NCBI GenBank assembly: GCA_020205615.1 | Contig: CM035170.1 | Coordinates: 30,943,503-31,007,502 of the forward strand | From: Panax quinquefolius | Taxonomy: Eukaryota > Streptophyta > Magnoliopsida > Apiales > Araliaceae | Direction of reading: 5' to 3' | DNA: 64,000 nt | Shown here: in pieces, positions 25,058-37,138 of the stretch | How positions within the stretch are numbered: the stretch's first letter is position 1 | Layout of the letters: every line of letters begins with the position of its first letter | Notes under the pieces: model-generated | The model's database searches: none | Told to the model about the DNA's origin: nothing | The model's input: the letters and a program-made list of their open reading frames with translations, nothing else | Made by a program: the position numbers and the translations under genes

Positions 25058-25067
25058 GGAGGGGAGG
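25056..25067 (+). other. Polypurine tract of A
   Basis: AAGGAGGGGAGG overlaps the pol stop codon and is one base from the 3' LTR. It is the expected plus-strand primer. Confidence 0.85.
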
Positions 25068-25068
25068 T

Positions 25069-27616
25069 TGTAAGACCCCAACTTATTATTAATGAAATTA
25101 AATTTCCTCTATTTATAATTTTGAAATAGTAAGGGTTAATTTGATTAATATGATTAGTTATGGGTAAAATGCGCAAATATTTTAAATAAGCAAGTGGTTA
25201 TAAAATATTTATTATTGTCGGGGAATATTCGTACGACAGCGTAGCCTTGTGTGGGCCCCATAACGGAAAGTGATTGGATGAAGAAAACAACCAGTATAAG
25301 TTGTTTATATATAACGGCGTAGTTGTTACCTTTAATCTTGTTGAAATACTCGATGGTTAAAACACGAGAAGAGCACGATATATGCACCAATTATTGATTC
25401 TTAAGTAAGAAGGCACTACTCAATAATTATTACGGTAATTCTTATCGTTCAATATTTTATTTTATTGATTCAATAATTGCTACGTTGATATTTTATATTC
25501 TTTGTTGTTTTAATAATTGTCACTACACAATATTTTTCATTATTGAGCAATAATTCATATTATCCTGAATAATATTATTAGATAACATTATTGGCAATGT
25601 CTAGAAAGTTCTGTCTAAGGAGAGGTTTGGTCACCTAATTGCTTGTTAGTAAGGAGAAATCCTTATTGAAACCCCTTTTCCGGGAGCAGCTTGGTTGCCC
25701 GATATTGTGATTACGTAATATTATTTGTGAATAATTAATTATTGATTTATATGATAAGGAAAATATTCATTGTATGTGGATATAGATGGAGAAAATTTTT
25801 AATGTAACAATTATTAAAAATTAATATTTTATCTTTTTCTGATAAAATAATTTATTTAAATATATTATTATATTTTAATAATATAATCTGGGGATATTTT
25901 TTATAATTAATGTGGGATATATGAGTATATGAGGAGGAAGAGTATTTTTATTGCAAAAGTTGTTTAAAACATGTCAGTGGGCCCATTTCTTGACTGAAAT
26001 TTGATTATAGCCTGTAGAATCACCCGTTTGTTGATTTCGGTCCAATTTACATTTGAAATTTGGAAAAACTTTCTTACGCAAAGTTGTAGATAATGGAGTT
26101 TCCTATGGAAAAGACATAAGGTTTGAATTTTTCTGACAAAAGGGCCATTTATTATGAATTATTGAAGTTCCAAAATAATTGATTTTTGGAAGTTTTAATT
26201 ATTTTTTTAAGAAAAACGTTTTTACATTTTTGGGCCTCATTAAACATGTGTTAAGTTGCTGAATTCAGATTCTTGGTGTGCATAGGAAATTTATATAAAT
26301 ATATTATTATTTTATTAAATTTTCTGCTTTGGTGTTCTAAGCATTTTCCTATAAATAGGGTGCTTAGGTTAGATTTGAAAATTACACCAGAAACTAAAGT
26401 TTTCTCTCTCTTTCTCTCTCTATATTATCGAGCGTATTCTTATGAGTATTTTGATACCTTGAGTGTTGCTATATGGTGCGAGTTCCCTTCAGCACTATAT
26501 TAAGTATTCCAGTCAGAAGTACTGTCTTTTCGAGGTAAGAGATGTTATTTTCTTCATATATGATATTATTTCTTTCAATATCATTATGCCGAAGTATTGA
26601 TCTGAACTTTTAATCAAATTTGGAACTTTTGTGTCGGGGTTACTATTCATATATACGGCACTATTCACGTATACGACACTATTCACGTATACAGCACTAT
26701 TCACAGAAAAATTAAATTTTTGTTTTTCCTCCAAAATATCTATTATGGATACTAGCTTTGATTGTATCCATGTTTTGATCATTCTTGAATTTTACTCCAC
26801 TATGATTATTTATGAGGTATTTTTGGACATGGATAAACCGAAATACGAATCCTTAATATTTGTTATCTTGTTTCACTAGATTCGTTTCCTTTAAAATATT
26901 TTTCATCATCCTTAGTCCTAAATGATGATATTACTGAATATCTTTGGCCTGTAGTGAAAAGATGAATGATTCCTGATGAATATCTTTGGCCCGTAGTGCA
27001 CAGATGAACAGGTGTTTAGATGAACATGACCAACTGGTGAATATCTTTGGCTCAGTAGTGCAAAAAGATGAATATTTGATTTATGATGTATATTGATTGA
27101 TGTTACAGGGATAAAATATTGATGATGGACTTTTAAATTCATAGATAATAGTAGATTTCATTCTCCAGGTAACTCTTCTATGAATTATTATTTCCGCTGC
27201 AAATATTAATATGAAATTTGTTGTCTATTGTATTTTATCAGATTTTTCCCTGTTGAAGACTAGCGATAATTTGTTTTATATTATCTTAGTCATAATATTC
27301 TTTACTGGGCTAGTTGAGCTCACCCTTTTCCTTTTTGTTCCATTTTTCTTCTCAAGAGGCGAGAATGTAGCGAGTACTAGTCGGGGTATGGAATGAAGGT
27401 TCTAGAAAGTCGTTTTAGTAGTCCTCATTATTTTTGTAAAATAATGTATCAATAATTGTAATGAGGACTTATTTGGGTATGAATATTGTCTAGATGGCAA
27501 TATTTGTATTTAAACTCACAGTTTTTATGTTGTATTATTAAAGTTGTTGTTGTTTCTGTACCATGTATTTTGACGACTCAGAATGGGTGTTGTATACCTA
27601 TTTTGGGGGCGTCACA
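25069..27616 (+). repeat. 3' LTR of the A element
   Basis: It runs from TGTAAGACCCCAACTT to GGGGGCGTCACA, directly followed by the TTTAT duplication. The TATA box is at 26350-26357 and the array at 26638-26705. Hairpin units lie at 26938-27080. It is 25 bp longer than the 5' LTR. Confidence 0.95.
26350..26357 (+). promoter_or_regulatory. TATA box, 3' LTR of A
   Basis: TATAAATA followed by GGG lies upstream of a CT-rich leader ('ctctctctttctctctc'). Confidence 0.6.
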
Positions 27617-27851
27617 TTTATAGTCCTTGTACATCATTTCTTTTTAAGGACTTTACAAAGCTGTTTTGCTTATGTATGATCAACCTAGCATATTTGCTCA
27701 ATTCATTCTAAGTCCTTGTACATATGTTCCTATTATCTATCAAAGGACTTTACAGCTTTTCTTAATGCAATCATACTTGTATATTCATTCATATATATCA
27801 TAATCAAATCATATGTAAATAGGAATAACATTCACATGCTTATTCTTGACA
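27617..27851 (-). mobile_element. Sirevirus-like copia 3' LTR, second part
   Basis: This is the start of the minus-strand LTR whose remainder is at 11554-14290. The first five bases are the duplicated TTTAT. On the minus strand the LTR starts TGTCAAGAATAAGC at 27851, right after a polypurine tract. Imperfect direct repeats 'agtccttgtaca' and 'aaggactttaca' occur within it. Confidence 0.65.
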
Positions 27852-27862
27852 ATCTCCCCCTA
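27852..27862 (-). other. Polypurine tract of the Sirevirus-like element
   Basis: On the minus strand the sequence is TAGGGGGAGAT, preceded by TCATAATCAAA and followed at once by the LTR start TGTCAAG. This context is characteristic of SIRE/Maximus copia elements. Confidence 0.75.
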
Positions 27863-28133
27863 TTTGATTATGACAAAAACTAATTAGTGCATATGCATGA
27901 TATAAATGAATCTTATATACAGTGAGCAGCTATATTTCTAAAACAGATAATCATGAATGTCATTTATAATGATATGGAATTTCATAAACTATAACACTTT
28001 ACATCCTAGATCTAGAACATACCTAACTAGTTAGAGATGTACCTTTTTGGCTCCTTATATGTTTCCAGGATGTCTGTTGATCAACTACTTATCTGTTTGA
28101 TCTTTTTGCTTCTGCTCCCCTGGGATGGTGACT
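27863..28133 (-). other. 3' untranslated region of the Sirevirus-like element
   Basis: AT-rich sequence lies between the env-like ORF and the polypurine tract. Only an imperfect extra purine run (28115-28125 on the minus strand, CCCAGGGGAGC) stands out. Confidence 0.5.
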
Positions 28134-28422
28134 TCATTTCTTTTCTTTGTTCCCCTCAGATTCATGTTCTTCTTCTTTTTCTAGCTTCATAGAATCATCA
28201 GCCTTTGTCTCCCCCTCAGATGATGATTCCCCCTCAGATGATGATTCTGCTTCTGCTGCTGCTATCTTCTTCTTAGCCTTCTTGTCTTCTTTGCTTCTTT
28301 TCTCCTTGCTCCTCCTTGAGTGCTTCTTCCTATGTCTCTTTTCTCCCCCTTTTTGTCATTAATCACTTGTGAAATCTGCTCCATGTTGGAAACAAGTTGC
28401 TCCATTAGGTAAGATGATTTAC
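28134..28422 (-). pseudogene. Env-like ORF of Sirevirus-like element, C-terminal part
   Basis: On the minus strand one frame is open from the insertion site at 28422 to a stop at 28262. It begins with a coiled-coil-like segment, then QVINDKKGEK. Near 28340 the more plausible protein switches frame into a highly charged tail with runs of K/R, a run of four alanines, two SSSEGE repeats and the end ESEGNKEKK, stop at 28134. A two-base GA repeat near the switch may explain the shift. The GGGGGAGA run at 28342-28355 looks like an extra polypurine tract. The upstream part of the ORF is at 46463-47094, separated by the B compound. Function in Sireviruses is unproven and the identification rests on position. 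Confidence 0.5.
28210..28245 (-). repeat. Two 18-bp direct repeats in the env-like tail
   Basis: TCCCCCTCAGATGATGAT occurs twice in a row, encoding SSSEGE twice on the minus strand. It also duplicates a GAGGGGGA purine run. Confidence 0.85.
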
Positions 28423-30047
28423 TGTGGTGCCCCCAAAATTAGGTATACATCACCCATCTTGAGTCGCCAGATACATGGTACAGAATTCAAATATAACTTA
28501 ATAGTACAACTGTCGTGTACAATACGACAAAACATAAATTGTGAGTTTGAATACAAATATTGTCTACTAGAGATTATACAAACTCAAAAGGAGTCCTCAT
28601 TACAATTATTATCACACTATTTCACGTAATAGTGAGGACTACTAATGCACCATCTAGGACCATCACTCTGTTCCCAGACAAGTCCAAATTTACGTTCTCA
28701 TTTCACGAAGAGAACGGTGAAAAGAAAGGGTGAGCTCAACTAGCCCAAAGAAGAAATATTATGACTAAGATAATGCGTAATAATTTATCGTTAGCCTTGA
28801 ATAGTGTTAAACCGATAAAATATAATAACTATCAAGTTTAACTACAGTGAAACAAGCAATCCATTAGAAGAGTCAAGTAGGGAATAAAATCTACTATCTT
28901 CTATGATTTAAAAGGTTTTTCATCACTTTTATCATTTGGGACTCATCTTAATAAATAATCCACATCATCGAATCACCCCTCACTACTACTGCCAAGGATA
29001 TTCTTTAGTATCATGACCACGAATTATCCATGCACTACGGCTTAAGATAATCATGTTTTCATCAACGGTCCTGATCATGCCATAAAACAATTCATCATTG
29101 GACTACGACCAAAGAGAATCCATAGCCATAATCATACCAAAAACTGTCCATCAATGCACTATGGGCCAATGAGGACTTTTTTCACATCATTTGTAACATT
29201 ACGGTTATGATTATACCGAATAATCCCTGGTCATAATCATACCAAGTCCATCTATGCACTACATGCCACAAATAACTTTCAACAAAATATAAACATGAGG
29301 ATGATGACAATGATATAAGAATTCAATAAAATAAGTTCAAGAATTAATTTATCCAGGAACTGATAACGTTCAAATTGTCAAAATGATACTGCTTTGTAGA
29401 GTAAAATTACAAGAATGCTCAGAAGAATATTTCCATGAAAAGATACTGGATGAAGCGCAAATATCAAGGATATTCCACTAATTTCATGGAGTATAGAAGT
29501 TAAAGTTTTAACCAACTGAGTATAATAAAGAATGGAATAACAAAAGAAATCACCATGCATGCGATAGATCAAGACAAAAAGTTATTCCAACGAATAATAA
29601 TAAAGGATGGAACCATGATATTCGATAGAATAATAAATAATGGAACGCATCGTACGCACGCATACGATATTACGATAGAATAATAAATAATGGAACCGTG
29701 TCCGTAAGCACGCACGACGAGGATATTTTGATCGAATAATAAATAATGGAACCAGTCCCAAGGCGTAAACACACGATGTGGATATTAAAACGTAATAATA
29801 AAGAACGGAATATTAGAAGAATGTCACCATGTATAGGGTAGCTCATTATCGAGTTTATTCCATAGAATAATAAATAATGGAATAACAAAAGTTCTCTTCA
29901 TGAATACAAAAGAAATTATACCCCTTACTGTAAAAGAAACTGAATAGAAGAGTAGGGAAGTAGCAGAATACTTTTCTATAGGTTCTCTTATAATTCTCTC
30001 TCTAGAGTTTCAGTGAATTCGTAAAAAATAATGAATGAATGAACTTC

Positions 30048-30055
30048 TATTTATA
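30048..30055 (-). promoter_or_regulatory. TATA box, B LTR 1
   Basis: TATAAATA on the minus strand, followed by AGAAGTTCATTC and the leader with CTCTAGAGAGAGAATTATAAG. Confidence 0.6.
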
Positions 30056-30339
30056 GGAAAATGGAATGAATAGTAACTAATTCATGAAGGGTCCAGATTG
30101 ATTTACTATTAAACGGACGGTCCATATTGGTTTACTATTAAAACTTAAAACAACGATCCATACTTGATTTACTATTAAAACTTTAAACCAAATGATTCAT
30201 ATTGATGTACTATTATAACTCCACCAATGGTCCATATTGACTTACTATTATATCTTCAACCAACTATTCAGAAAAATTAGCACATCTCCTCATGGAATAA
30301 TATTGTACCAAAAATACTGAATGCACAATACTAGAGTGA

Positions 30340-30492
30340 ATAATAACCGTGAATAGTAACTCGTGAATAGTAACTCATGAATAGTAACTCATGAATAGTA
30401 ACTCGTGAATAATAACTCGTGAATAGTAATTCGTGAATAGTAACCCATGAATAGTAACTTATGAATAGTAACTCATGAATAGTACTCCGACA
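30340..30492 (-). repeat. 14-bp array, 11 units (LTR 1)
   Basis: Units of AATAGTAACTC(A/G)TG on the plus strand, equal to TACTATTCA(C/T)GAGT on the element's strand. The same array has 11 units in LTR 2, 7 in LTR 3, and 8 and 6 in the two LTRs of the third B element. Confidence 0.9.
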
Positions 30493-31287
30493 CGAAAAGT
30501 GTCTCAATACCCAATTGAATAATATATCCTCCAGACATCAATTATACTAACACAAATAAGTCCAACACAATGGAACTATAAAATTCATCTTTATTCAACA
30601 CGAACTTATTCATCATTAATATTATAATTCACAATATTTAACAACCGGTCGTTCCTGGGAAGAGGAGGCTTTCAGATAAGGATTTCTCCTTATTATGCGC
30701 GATTAGGTGACCAAACCTCTCCTTGACAAACTTCTAGACATTGTCAATATTGCAAATAATAATATGAATAACGTTCTTAGTCTCAATTATTGATTTAATA
30801 ATATATCATATAATACGATGATCTTCTGTAACAATAATTGAATCAATAATATGAGAAATATGATGCATCAATTCTTTGTAGTAATAATTGAGTATAGCTT
30901 AGTGATTTCTCACGTAAGCATCAATAATCAATACCGTATGCTTCTTTGTGCGACTACGCCATTCATCGTACTTTTACTCTACTACCGTAGTTCAACGGTT
31001 TTAACGGTAACACCTCCGCCATTATTTTCATAAAGTATTTTTGTCGTTTTCTCAATTCGACAATAATTCCATTTGTGGGGTCCACCAATGATTGTGCTTG
31101 GTTATGCGAATATTCCCGATAAAATGAATATTCCCCGACCAATCGAATATTATATAACAACTTGCGTACTTTGCAAAATTAATAAATATTACCCACAACT
31201 ATAACATTATATCAAATCAATACCATAATATTCAAAAATATAATTCGAAAAAATTATTCTTTATTCATAAAAGTTGGGGTCTTACAA

Positions 31288-31299
31288 CCTCCCCTTCTT
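31288..31299 (-). other. Polypurine tract, B internal 1
   Basis: AAGAAGGGGAGG on the minus strand is one base from the LTR start. It is identical in the other two B internal regions. Confidence 0.85.
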
Positions 31300-33033
31300 A
31301 TGAAATTTCGTCCTCGAAATTAGGGTACATACCTGGTATGTCGAAGAGATGAGGATACCTTGACTTCATCTCAGATTCTAACTCCCAAGTCATTTCCTCC
31401 ACATCGTGGTTTCTCCACAAAACTTTGACTTGAGGTATAACCTTGGAGCGTAGAACATGATCCTTCTTATCCAAGATTTTAACAGGTAACTCTTCATACG
31501 TTAAATCTTCCTCTATCTCGTCTGGTTGTAAGTCAATAATGTGGTTTAGGTCTTTCACATATTTACGTAACATAGATATGTGAAAAACATTATGAACACG
31601 AGACATACTTGGCGGTAAGGCGAGTCTATAGGCCACAGTTCCCACTCGCTCAAGAATTAAAAATGGGCCAATGAACCAAGGATTGAGATTTCCTCTCTTT
31701 CCAAATCTCGTAACTCCTTTCCATGGAGCAACACGTAACAACACATGATCTCCAATATCGAATTCTACGTCCTTTCGATGAAGATCAACATAACTCTTTT
31801 GTCGATCTTGTGAAGTTTTTATACGTTATCGGATCGTTTGATTCTTTTCTGTAGTCATACGTACCAACTCCGGTCCCAACAACGTTGCTTCACCCACTTC
31901 ATCCCAAAGATATCTTTGGAAGCGACACTTTCTTCCATACAACGCCTCAAATGGAGCCATGCCAATACTTGCTTGATAACTGTTGTTGTAGGAAAACTCC
32001 ACCAATGGTAAGAACTTGTCCCAACTTCCCTTGAAGTCAAGGACACAGAGACTTAATAGATCTTCAAGAGTTTGAATAGTCCTCTCTGACTGTCCATCCG
32101 TCTGAGGATGATATGCCGAGCTAAATCATAAGTCTGTGCCCATAGCTTTTTGCAAACTAACCCAAAATCGTGAAGTGAATCTTGGGTCTCGATCAAAAAC
32201 TATGGATACCGGCATACCATGCAGTCTTACAATCTCGTTTATATACATACGAGCAAGATGTTCAAGTGTATAAGTTTCTCGTATCGGTAAGAAATGAGAA
32301 AACTTGGTCAATCTATCAACAATGACCCAAATCGCATCTATACCTTGAGAAACCTTAGGAAGACCGGTAACAAAATCCATTGTAATGTGCTCCCACTTCC
32401 ATTCTCGAATTTCAAGTGGTTGCAATGGACCTTTTGGTACTTGATGCTCCGCCTTGACTCGTTGACAAGTTAAACACCTTGAGATAAACTCCGCTATCTC
32501 TCTCTTCATATTGTTCCACCAAAATGTATGTCGAAGATCATGATACATTTTGGTACTCCCAGGATGGATTACAAACGGTGTGTTGTGTGTCTCCATCATG
32601 ATTTTATACTTTAAATCAGGGTCGTTAGGAACACAAAGTCTGGAGTTGACTCGAAGTATTCCTTCTTCATCAGTTCTTGCTTCCGGCATAACACCTTCTT
32701 GCACTTTCTTCCTCATACGCATCAGCTCTGGGTCTGTAGCTTGAGCATCTTTAACTTTATCAATTAAAGTCGGTTCTACTCGTATATTCACCATCATCAC
32801 ATGGGTCCCTAGAGTTTTTAACTCTATCTCCATACTTTGCAAGTCACACAAAATGGGCCTTTGCGTTGACAATATCGCACTCGTACTTGCATATGATCTT
32901 CTACTCAATGCGTCAGCTACCATGCTCATTTTCCCCTCGATGATATTGAATGGTATGATCGTAATCTTCAATAGCTCGAGCCAACGTCTTTGGCACATTA
33001 CACGTTTATTTTAGGTGAAGAAAATATTTGAGG
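31298..33033 (-). pseudogene. RNase H tail and integrase, B internal 1
   Basis: The fragment opens at the RT deletion joint (33030-33033), with the end of RNase H ([10 protein letters not shown] in relatives). The shared one-base loss follows, then [10 protein letters not shown]. Integrase has the HHCC region ([27 protein letters not shown] [12 protein letters not shown]), [18 protein letters not shown] and FDRDPRFTSRFW. A CGA to TGA stop follows MGTDL at about 32126. Another stop near 31830 fits CAA to TAA. The C-terminus from 31744 is open, with PSMSRVHNVFHI and VKVLWRNHDVEEMTWE, ending FEDEIS. It is dead as it stands but only lightly damaged. Confidence 0.9.
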
Positions 33034-33301
33034 GTTTTAGAAATTGGTTTTGTACTAGGGTTAATACAAAATTCGATTTCACGCTCTAGGGGTAGGCTAA
33101 GAAGTCTTCAAGAATACGTCAGGAAATTTATTAACAATAGAAATATCACTAAAAACTGTGACTCTCATCCAAGACTTGGATAGCACGTCACATTGATACC
33201 TATCAACTTGTCACCATTATTCACGACGTTGCCTACAGAAGATCTTGCTTAGGTGCATTCCACACAAGAAAGTCAACAACGAAAGGATCGGGGCTCTTTA
33301 T
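33034..33301 (-). other. Shared unexplained segment before RT deletion, B internal 1
   Basis: About 270 bases lie between the protease remnant and the deletion joint. They hold a decayed trace of the RT start (remains of FPDVF and PGTKPISKT near the joint). The rest, containing 'ccccgatcctttcgttgttg', does not match the A element. Closely similar sequence is in all three B internal regions. Confidence 0.6.
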
Positions 33302-33732
33302 TTATGGCTTGATATAACAATGATTGACTTTATTGGTTTGGTTACTTTGAATTCGCATAACAGGTTGGTTAGGAGTATGAAAGCTAACAACCTTACAAAA
33401 AGCATGATGAGTAGTTAACCAATCGTTTCCAAAAATCACATCAAAGACAAGTATTTTCAAAGAGATAAGATTGACAGGTAACGTGAAAGTGTTGATTTGA
33501 AAAAGATTTATAAATAGTGGAGGTAACGAAGGTTTCTCCCAACTGAGTTTAAACAGATATATCAAAGTCTAACTTCTCCGGAGTTAACTTCAAACATTGA
33601 ACACAACTAGGTGCAATAAAAGAGTGAGTAGAACCGGTATCTAATACGGTATAGATTTCGCAAGAGTTTATGACTAACATACCCGTGATAATTTTATTTA
33701 GGTTCCTTTTCACGAAAAAAAAACGCTATCTC
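33302..33732 (-). pseudogene. Protease remnant, B internal 1
   Basis: The minus strand has traces of ITGMLVINSCEIYT.LDTGSTHSFIAP from about 33690. An in-frame TAA then stands where A has GTGGAGACT (SVETPLGE). The frame of 33565-33302 follows with LPVNLISLKILVFDVIFGNDWLTTH. The catalytic loop is present, but frameshifts and the stop prevent a protease being made. The same stop occurs in the other two B copies. Confidence 0.85.
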
Positions 33733-34891
33733 TTAAACTACTGACTTTGGCTTGTCTGGGACATCCTTTGGTGCCTCCATCCTAGCTAAACTTGTCTTTG
33801 GTGAACGACAAAATCGGGCTAAGTGACCTTTTCTTCCACAATTATAACATGCTTTGGACGGCATCGCGCAGTTTGGACTGATGTGTCCCTCCCCTCCGCA
33901 TTTCAAGCATATGATAGGTGGTCGTTCTCCTTCCTTAACAACGGGTGCTGGTGCTGACGTCTTTTTCATCATTGTTGAATCTCCTCTTCTTGAAATGTCC
34001 ATTCTTATTGTTTTGACCATGATTACCACCGAAGTGGTTACCATTTCTGGCATGTTGATTCCTCCATGCTTATTGTCACCGCTTTGATGATTTATCATCA
34101 CCAGTATTATCATTTTTCCGTTTGCTTCTCTTTGGTTGCGTTGACTCGTTATCGCTCTCCACTAACTGAGCCCTATTTACAACATCTGAATACAAATATA
34201 GTTTATGAGAAATAAGATATTGACGTATCTCCGGCTTCAAACCTCTTAAAAACATCCGCGTCATTCTCTCTTTATTAGCAACCAAGTGGGACGTAAATCG
34301 GGACAACTCGGCAAACTTGGCTTCGTACTGCGACACGGTCATGTTATTTTGCTCCAACTTGATAAATTCCACCTCCTTCATGTGACGAATGCTTTCGGGA
34401 AAGTACTTATCATTGAACAACTCTTGGAACTTCTCCCAAGACATCTTGAGTGCGTCAGGCTGGGTACGTTTTACAGATTCCCACCAGTGATCTGCCTCTT
34501 CACGCAATATAAAGGTGGCAAAGGGAACCTTTTGCTCCTCGGAGCATCCCAAGACATCAAATATCTTGGTGATCTGCTTTAACCACGTCTCCGCCTTAAG
34601 TGGTTCTGGCTTTCCCAAAAACTCCGGTGGTCCCAGCTCCTTGAATTGCTTAGCGGTGACCAACCGTGGGTTTCCATTATTTCCTCCTGCATTATGAATA
34701 GGAGCCGCCTTCGCCTGATGTTGCATGAATTCTAAAAAACTCCTAAACGTACCGTCATTCGTCAATTGATCAGTGTTGTTGTTTACATTAGGATTATCGC
34801 CATCCTGTTGCACATTGTCCTGATTATTGATTTGTGGAGAAACAACAGTCTCCTGTGCTCCATTGCTATTCTCAACATTCTCAGATGTCAT
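33733..34891 (-). pseudogene. gag: gag of B internal 1, one or more frameshifts
   Basis: The start MTSENVENSNGAQE at 34891 was chosen because it matches the A gag start and the reading frame is open from it. The capsid part runs through LVTAKQFKELGPPEFLGKPE, FDVLGCSEEQKVPFAT, ADHWWESVKRTQPD and ERMTRMFLRGLKPEIRQYLI to about 34100. A frameshift follows KNDNTGD. The second part, in another frame, has two complete CCHC zinc knuckles (CLKCGGEGHISPNC and CYNCGRKGHLARFC) and ends KDVPDKPKSVV with a stop that is also at this place in the other B copies. This is the best preserved nucleocapsid in the window. Confidence 0.92.
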
Positions 34892-35061
34892 TTTTAGATA
34901 CTGCCACAAAACAAAGGTTAATTGACATGTAACATATTATCCCTATATTCTGACCAACCAATTAAATACCAAATAAACTTAGTTAGGTCATACTAGCGAA
35001 GGAATTCCCGTCTCTCCCTCCTAGTTCTATTCTCACATCCTAGCTGTGGATCATATCCTAA

Positions 35062-35073
35062 GCTTTGATACCA
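35062..35073 (-). other. Primer binding site, B internal 1
   Basis: TGGTATCAAAGC on the minus strand, three bases after the LTR end. One mismatch to the usual TGGTATCAGAGC. Confidence 0.85.
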
Positions 35074-36697
35074 AATTGTGACGCCCCAAAAATTAGGTAT
35101 ACATCACCCATCTTGAGTCGCCAGATACATGGTACGTAATTCAAATACAACTTAATAATACAACCGTCGTATACAATACGATAAAACATAAATCGTGAGT
35201 TTGAATACAAATATTGTCTACTAGAGATTATACAAACTCAAAAGGAGTCCTCATTACAATTATTATCACACTATTTCACAGAATAGTGAGGACTACTAAT
35301 GCACCATCTAGGACCATCACTCTGTTCCCCGACTAGTCCCAGCTACGTTCTCATTTCCTGAAGAGAACAATGAAAGAAAGGGTGAGCTCAACTAGCCCAA
35401 AGAAAAATATTATGACAAAGATAATGCAGAATAATTTATCGTTAGCCTTCAACAGTGTTAAACCGATAAAATATAATAACTATCAAGTTTAACTACAGCG
35501 GAACAAGCAATCCATTAGAAGAGTCAAGTATGGAATAAAATCTACTATCTTCTATGATTTAAAAGGTTTTTCATCACTTTTATCGCTGGGACTCAGCTTA
35601 ATAAATAATCCACATCATCGAATCATCCCCGCATTCACTACGAAGGATATTCTTTAGTATCACGACCACGAATTATCCATGCACTACGACTTAAGATAAT
35701 CATGTTTTTTCATCAACGGTCCCCGATCATTCCCATAAAACAATTCATCTTTTTTCTACTACCGAAGAGAATCCATAGCCATAATCATACCAAAACTCGT
35801 CCATCAATGCACTACGGGCCAACGAGAGGACTTTTTCCACATCATTTGTAACATTACGGTTATGATTATACTGAATAATCCCTGGTCATAATCATACCAA
35901 GTCCATCTATGCACTATAGGCCACAGATGACTTTCAATAAAATATAAACATGAGGATGATGACAATGATATAAGAATTCAATAAAACAAGTTCAAGAATT
36001 AATTTATCCAGGCGATAACATTCAAATTGTCAACACGATATCTTGCTTTGTAGAGTAAAATTCAAGAATGTTCGTAAGAATATTTCCATGAAAAGATATC
36101 TTTGGATGAAGCGCAAATATCAAGGATATTCCACTAATTTCATGGAGTATAGAAGTCAAAGTTTTAACCAACTGAGTATAATAAAGATTGGAATAACAAA
36201 AGAAATCACCATGAATGCGATAGATCACATGCATGCAAAGTTATTCCAACGAATAATAAAGGATGGAACCAGTCGTCGGCATAAGCGCACGCATGTGATA
36301 TTCCGGCGAATAATAAATAATGGAACTAGGTCCAGGTCCAGAACGCATACGTATAATAAATAATGGAACCAGGATATTTTGATATTTAATAATAAATAAT
36401 GGAACCGTGTTAAGCATAAACGCATGCATGTGATATTCCGGCGTAATAATAAGGAACGAAATATTAGAAGAATGTCACCATGTATAGGGTAGCTCACAGA
36501 TACAAAGTTATTCCAACGAAATAATAAATAATGGAATAACGAAGTTCTCTTCATGAATACAAAAGAAATTATACCCTTACCATAAAAGAAACTAAATATA
36601 AGAGTAGAAGTAGCAGAATACTTTTCTATAGGTTCTCTTATAATTCTCTCTCTAGAGTTTTGGTGAATTCGTAAAAAATAATGAATGAATGAACTTC

Positions 36698-36705
36698 TAT
36701 TTATA
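36698..36705 (-). promoter_or_regulatory. TATA box, B LTR 2
   Basis: TATAAATA on the minus strand, in the same context as in LTR 1. Confidence 0.6.
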
Positions 36706-36984
36706 GGAAAATGGAATGAATAGTAACTAATTCATGAACGGTCCCGATTGATTTACTATTAAACCGACGGTCCATATTGGTTTACTATTAAAACTTAAAA
36801 CAACGGTTCATACTGATTTACTATTAAAACTTTAAACCAACGATCCATATTGATGTATTATTATAACTCCACCAGCGGTCCATATTGACTTACTATTATA
36901 TCTTCAACCAACGGTCTGAAAAATTAGCACATCTCCTCATGGAATAATATTGTACCGAAATACCCGAATGCACAATACAAGAGT

Positions 36985-37138
36985 GTATAGTAACCGGGTG
37001 AATAGTAACTCGTGAATAGTAACTCATGAATAGTAACTCATGAATAGTAACTTGTGAATAATAACTCGTGAATAGTAACTCGTGAATAGTAACTCATGAA
37101 TAGTAACTTGTGAATAGTAACTCATGAATAGTACTCCG
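36985..37138 (-). repeat. 14-bp array, 11 units (LTR 2)
   Basis: AATAGTAACTC(A/G)TG units with CTTGTG variants, in the same order as in LTR 1 for most of the length. Confidence 0.9.

Larger units (their letters stand above)
14291..27616 (+). mobile_element. Full-length A-type Ty3/gypsy chromovirus, decayed
   Basis: This is a complete element with two LTRs (14291-16813 and 25069-27616), a tRNA-Met-type primer site, gag, protease, RT, RNase H, integrase, a chromodomain-like C-terminus and a polypurine tract. It is flanked by a perfect 5-bp duplication, TTTAT at 14286-14290 and 27617-27621. Removing the nested LTR G gives an original length near 9.9 kb. The chromodomain-like end (VKVLWRNH..EEMTWE) and long LTRs fit the Tekay/Del lineage. 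Many stops, several of them CAA to TAA changes, show it is not functional, and the LTRs have diverged visibly. Confidence 0.93.
28423..31286 (-). repeat. B LTR 1 (outer 3' LTR of compound)
   Basis: On the plus strand it begins TGTGGTGCCCCC and ends GGGGTCTTACA, i.e. TGTAAGACCCC to GGGGGCACCACA on the coding strand. The TATA box is at 30048-30055. The hairpin cluster is at 28980-29280 and the 60-bp array at 29580-29890. The 35-bp array is at 30085-30260 and the 14-bp array, 11 units, at 30340-30490. Confidence 0.92.

Noticed and set aside
28147..28362. Plus-strand open frame rich in S, D and L
   Set aside because: It is the reverse of the charged env-like tail. The purine-rich minus strand and element context favour the minus strand.
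30340..30492. Possible CRISPR-like array
   Set aside because: The 14-bp units are contiguous without spacers and vary slightly. It is a minisatellite in a plant LTR.
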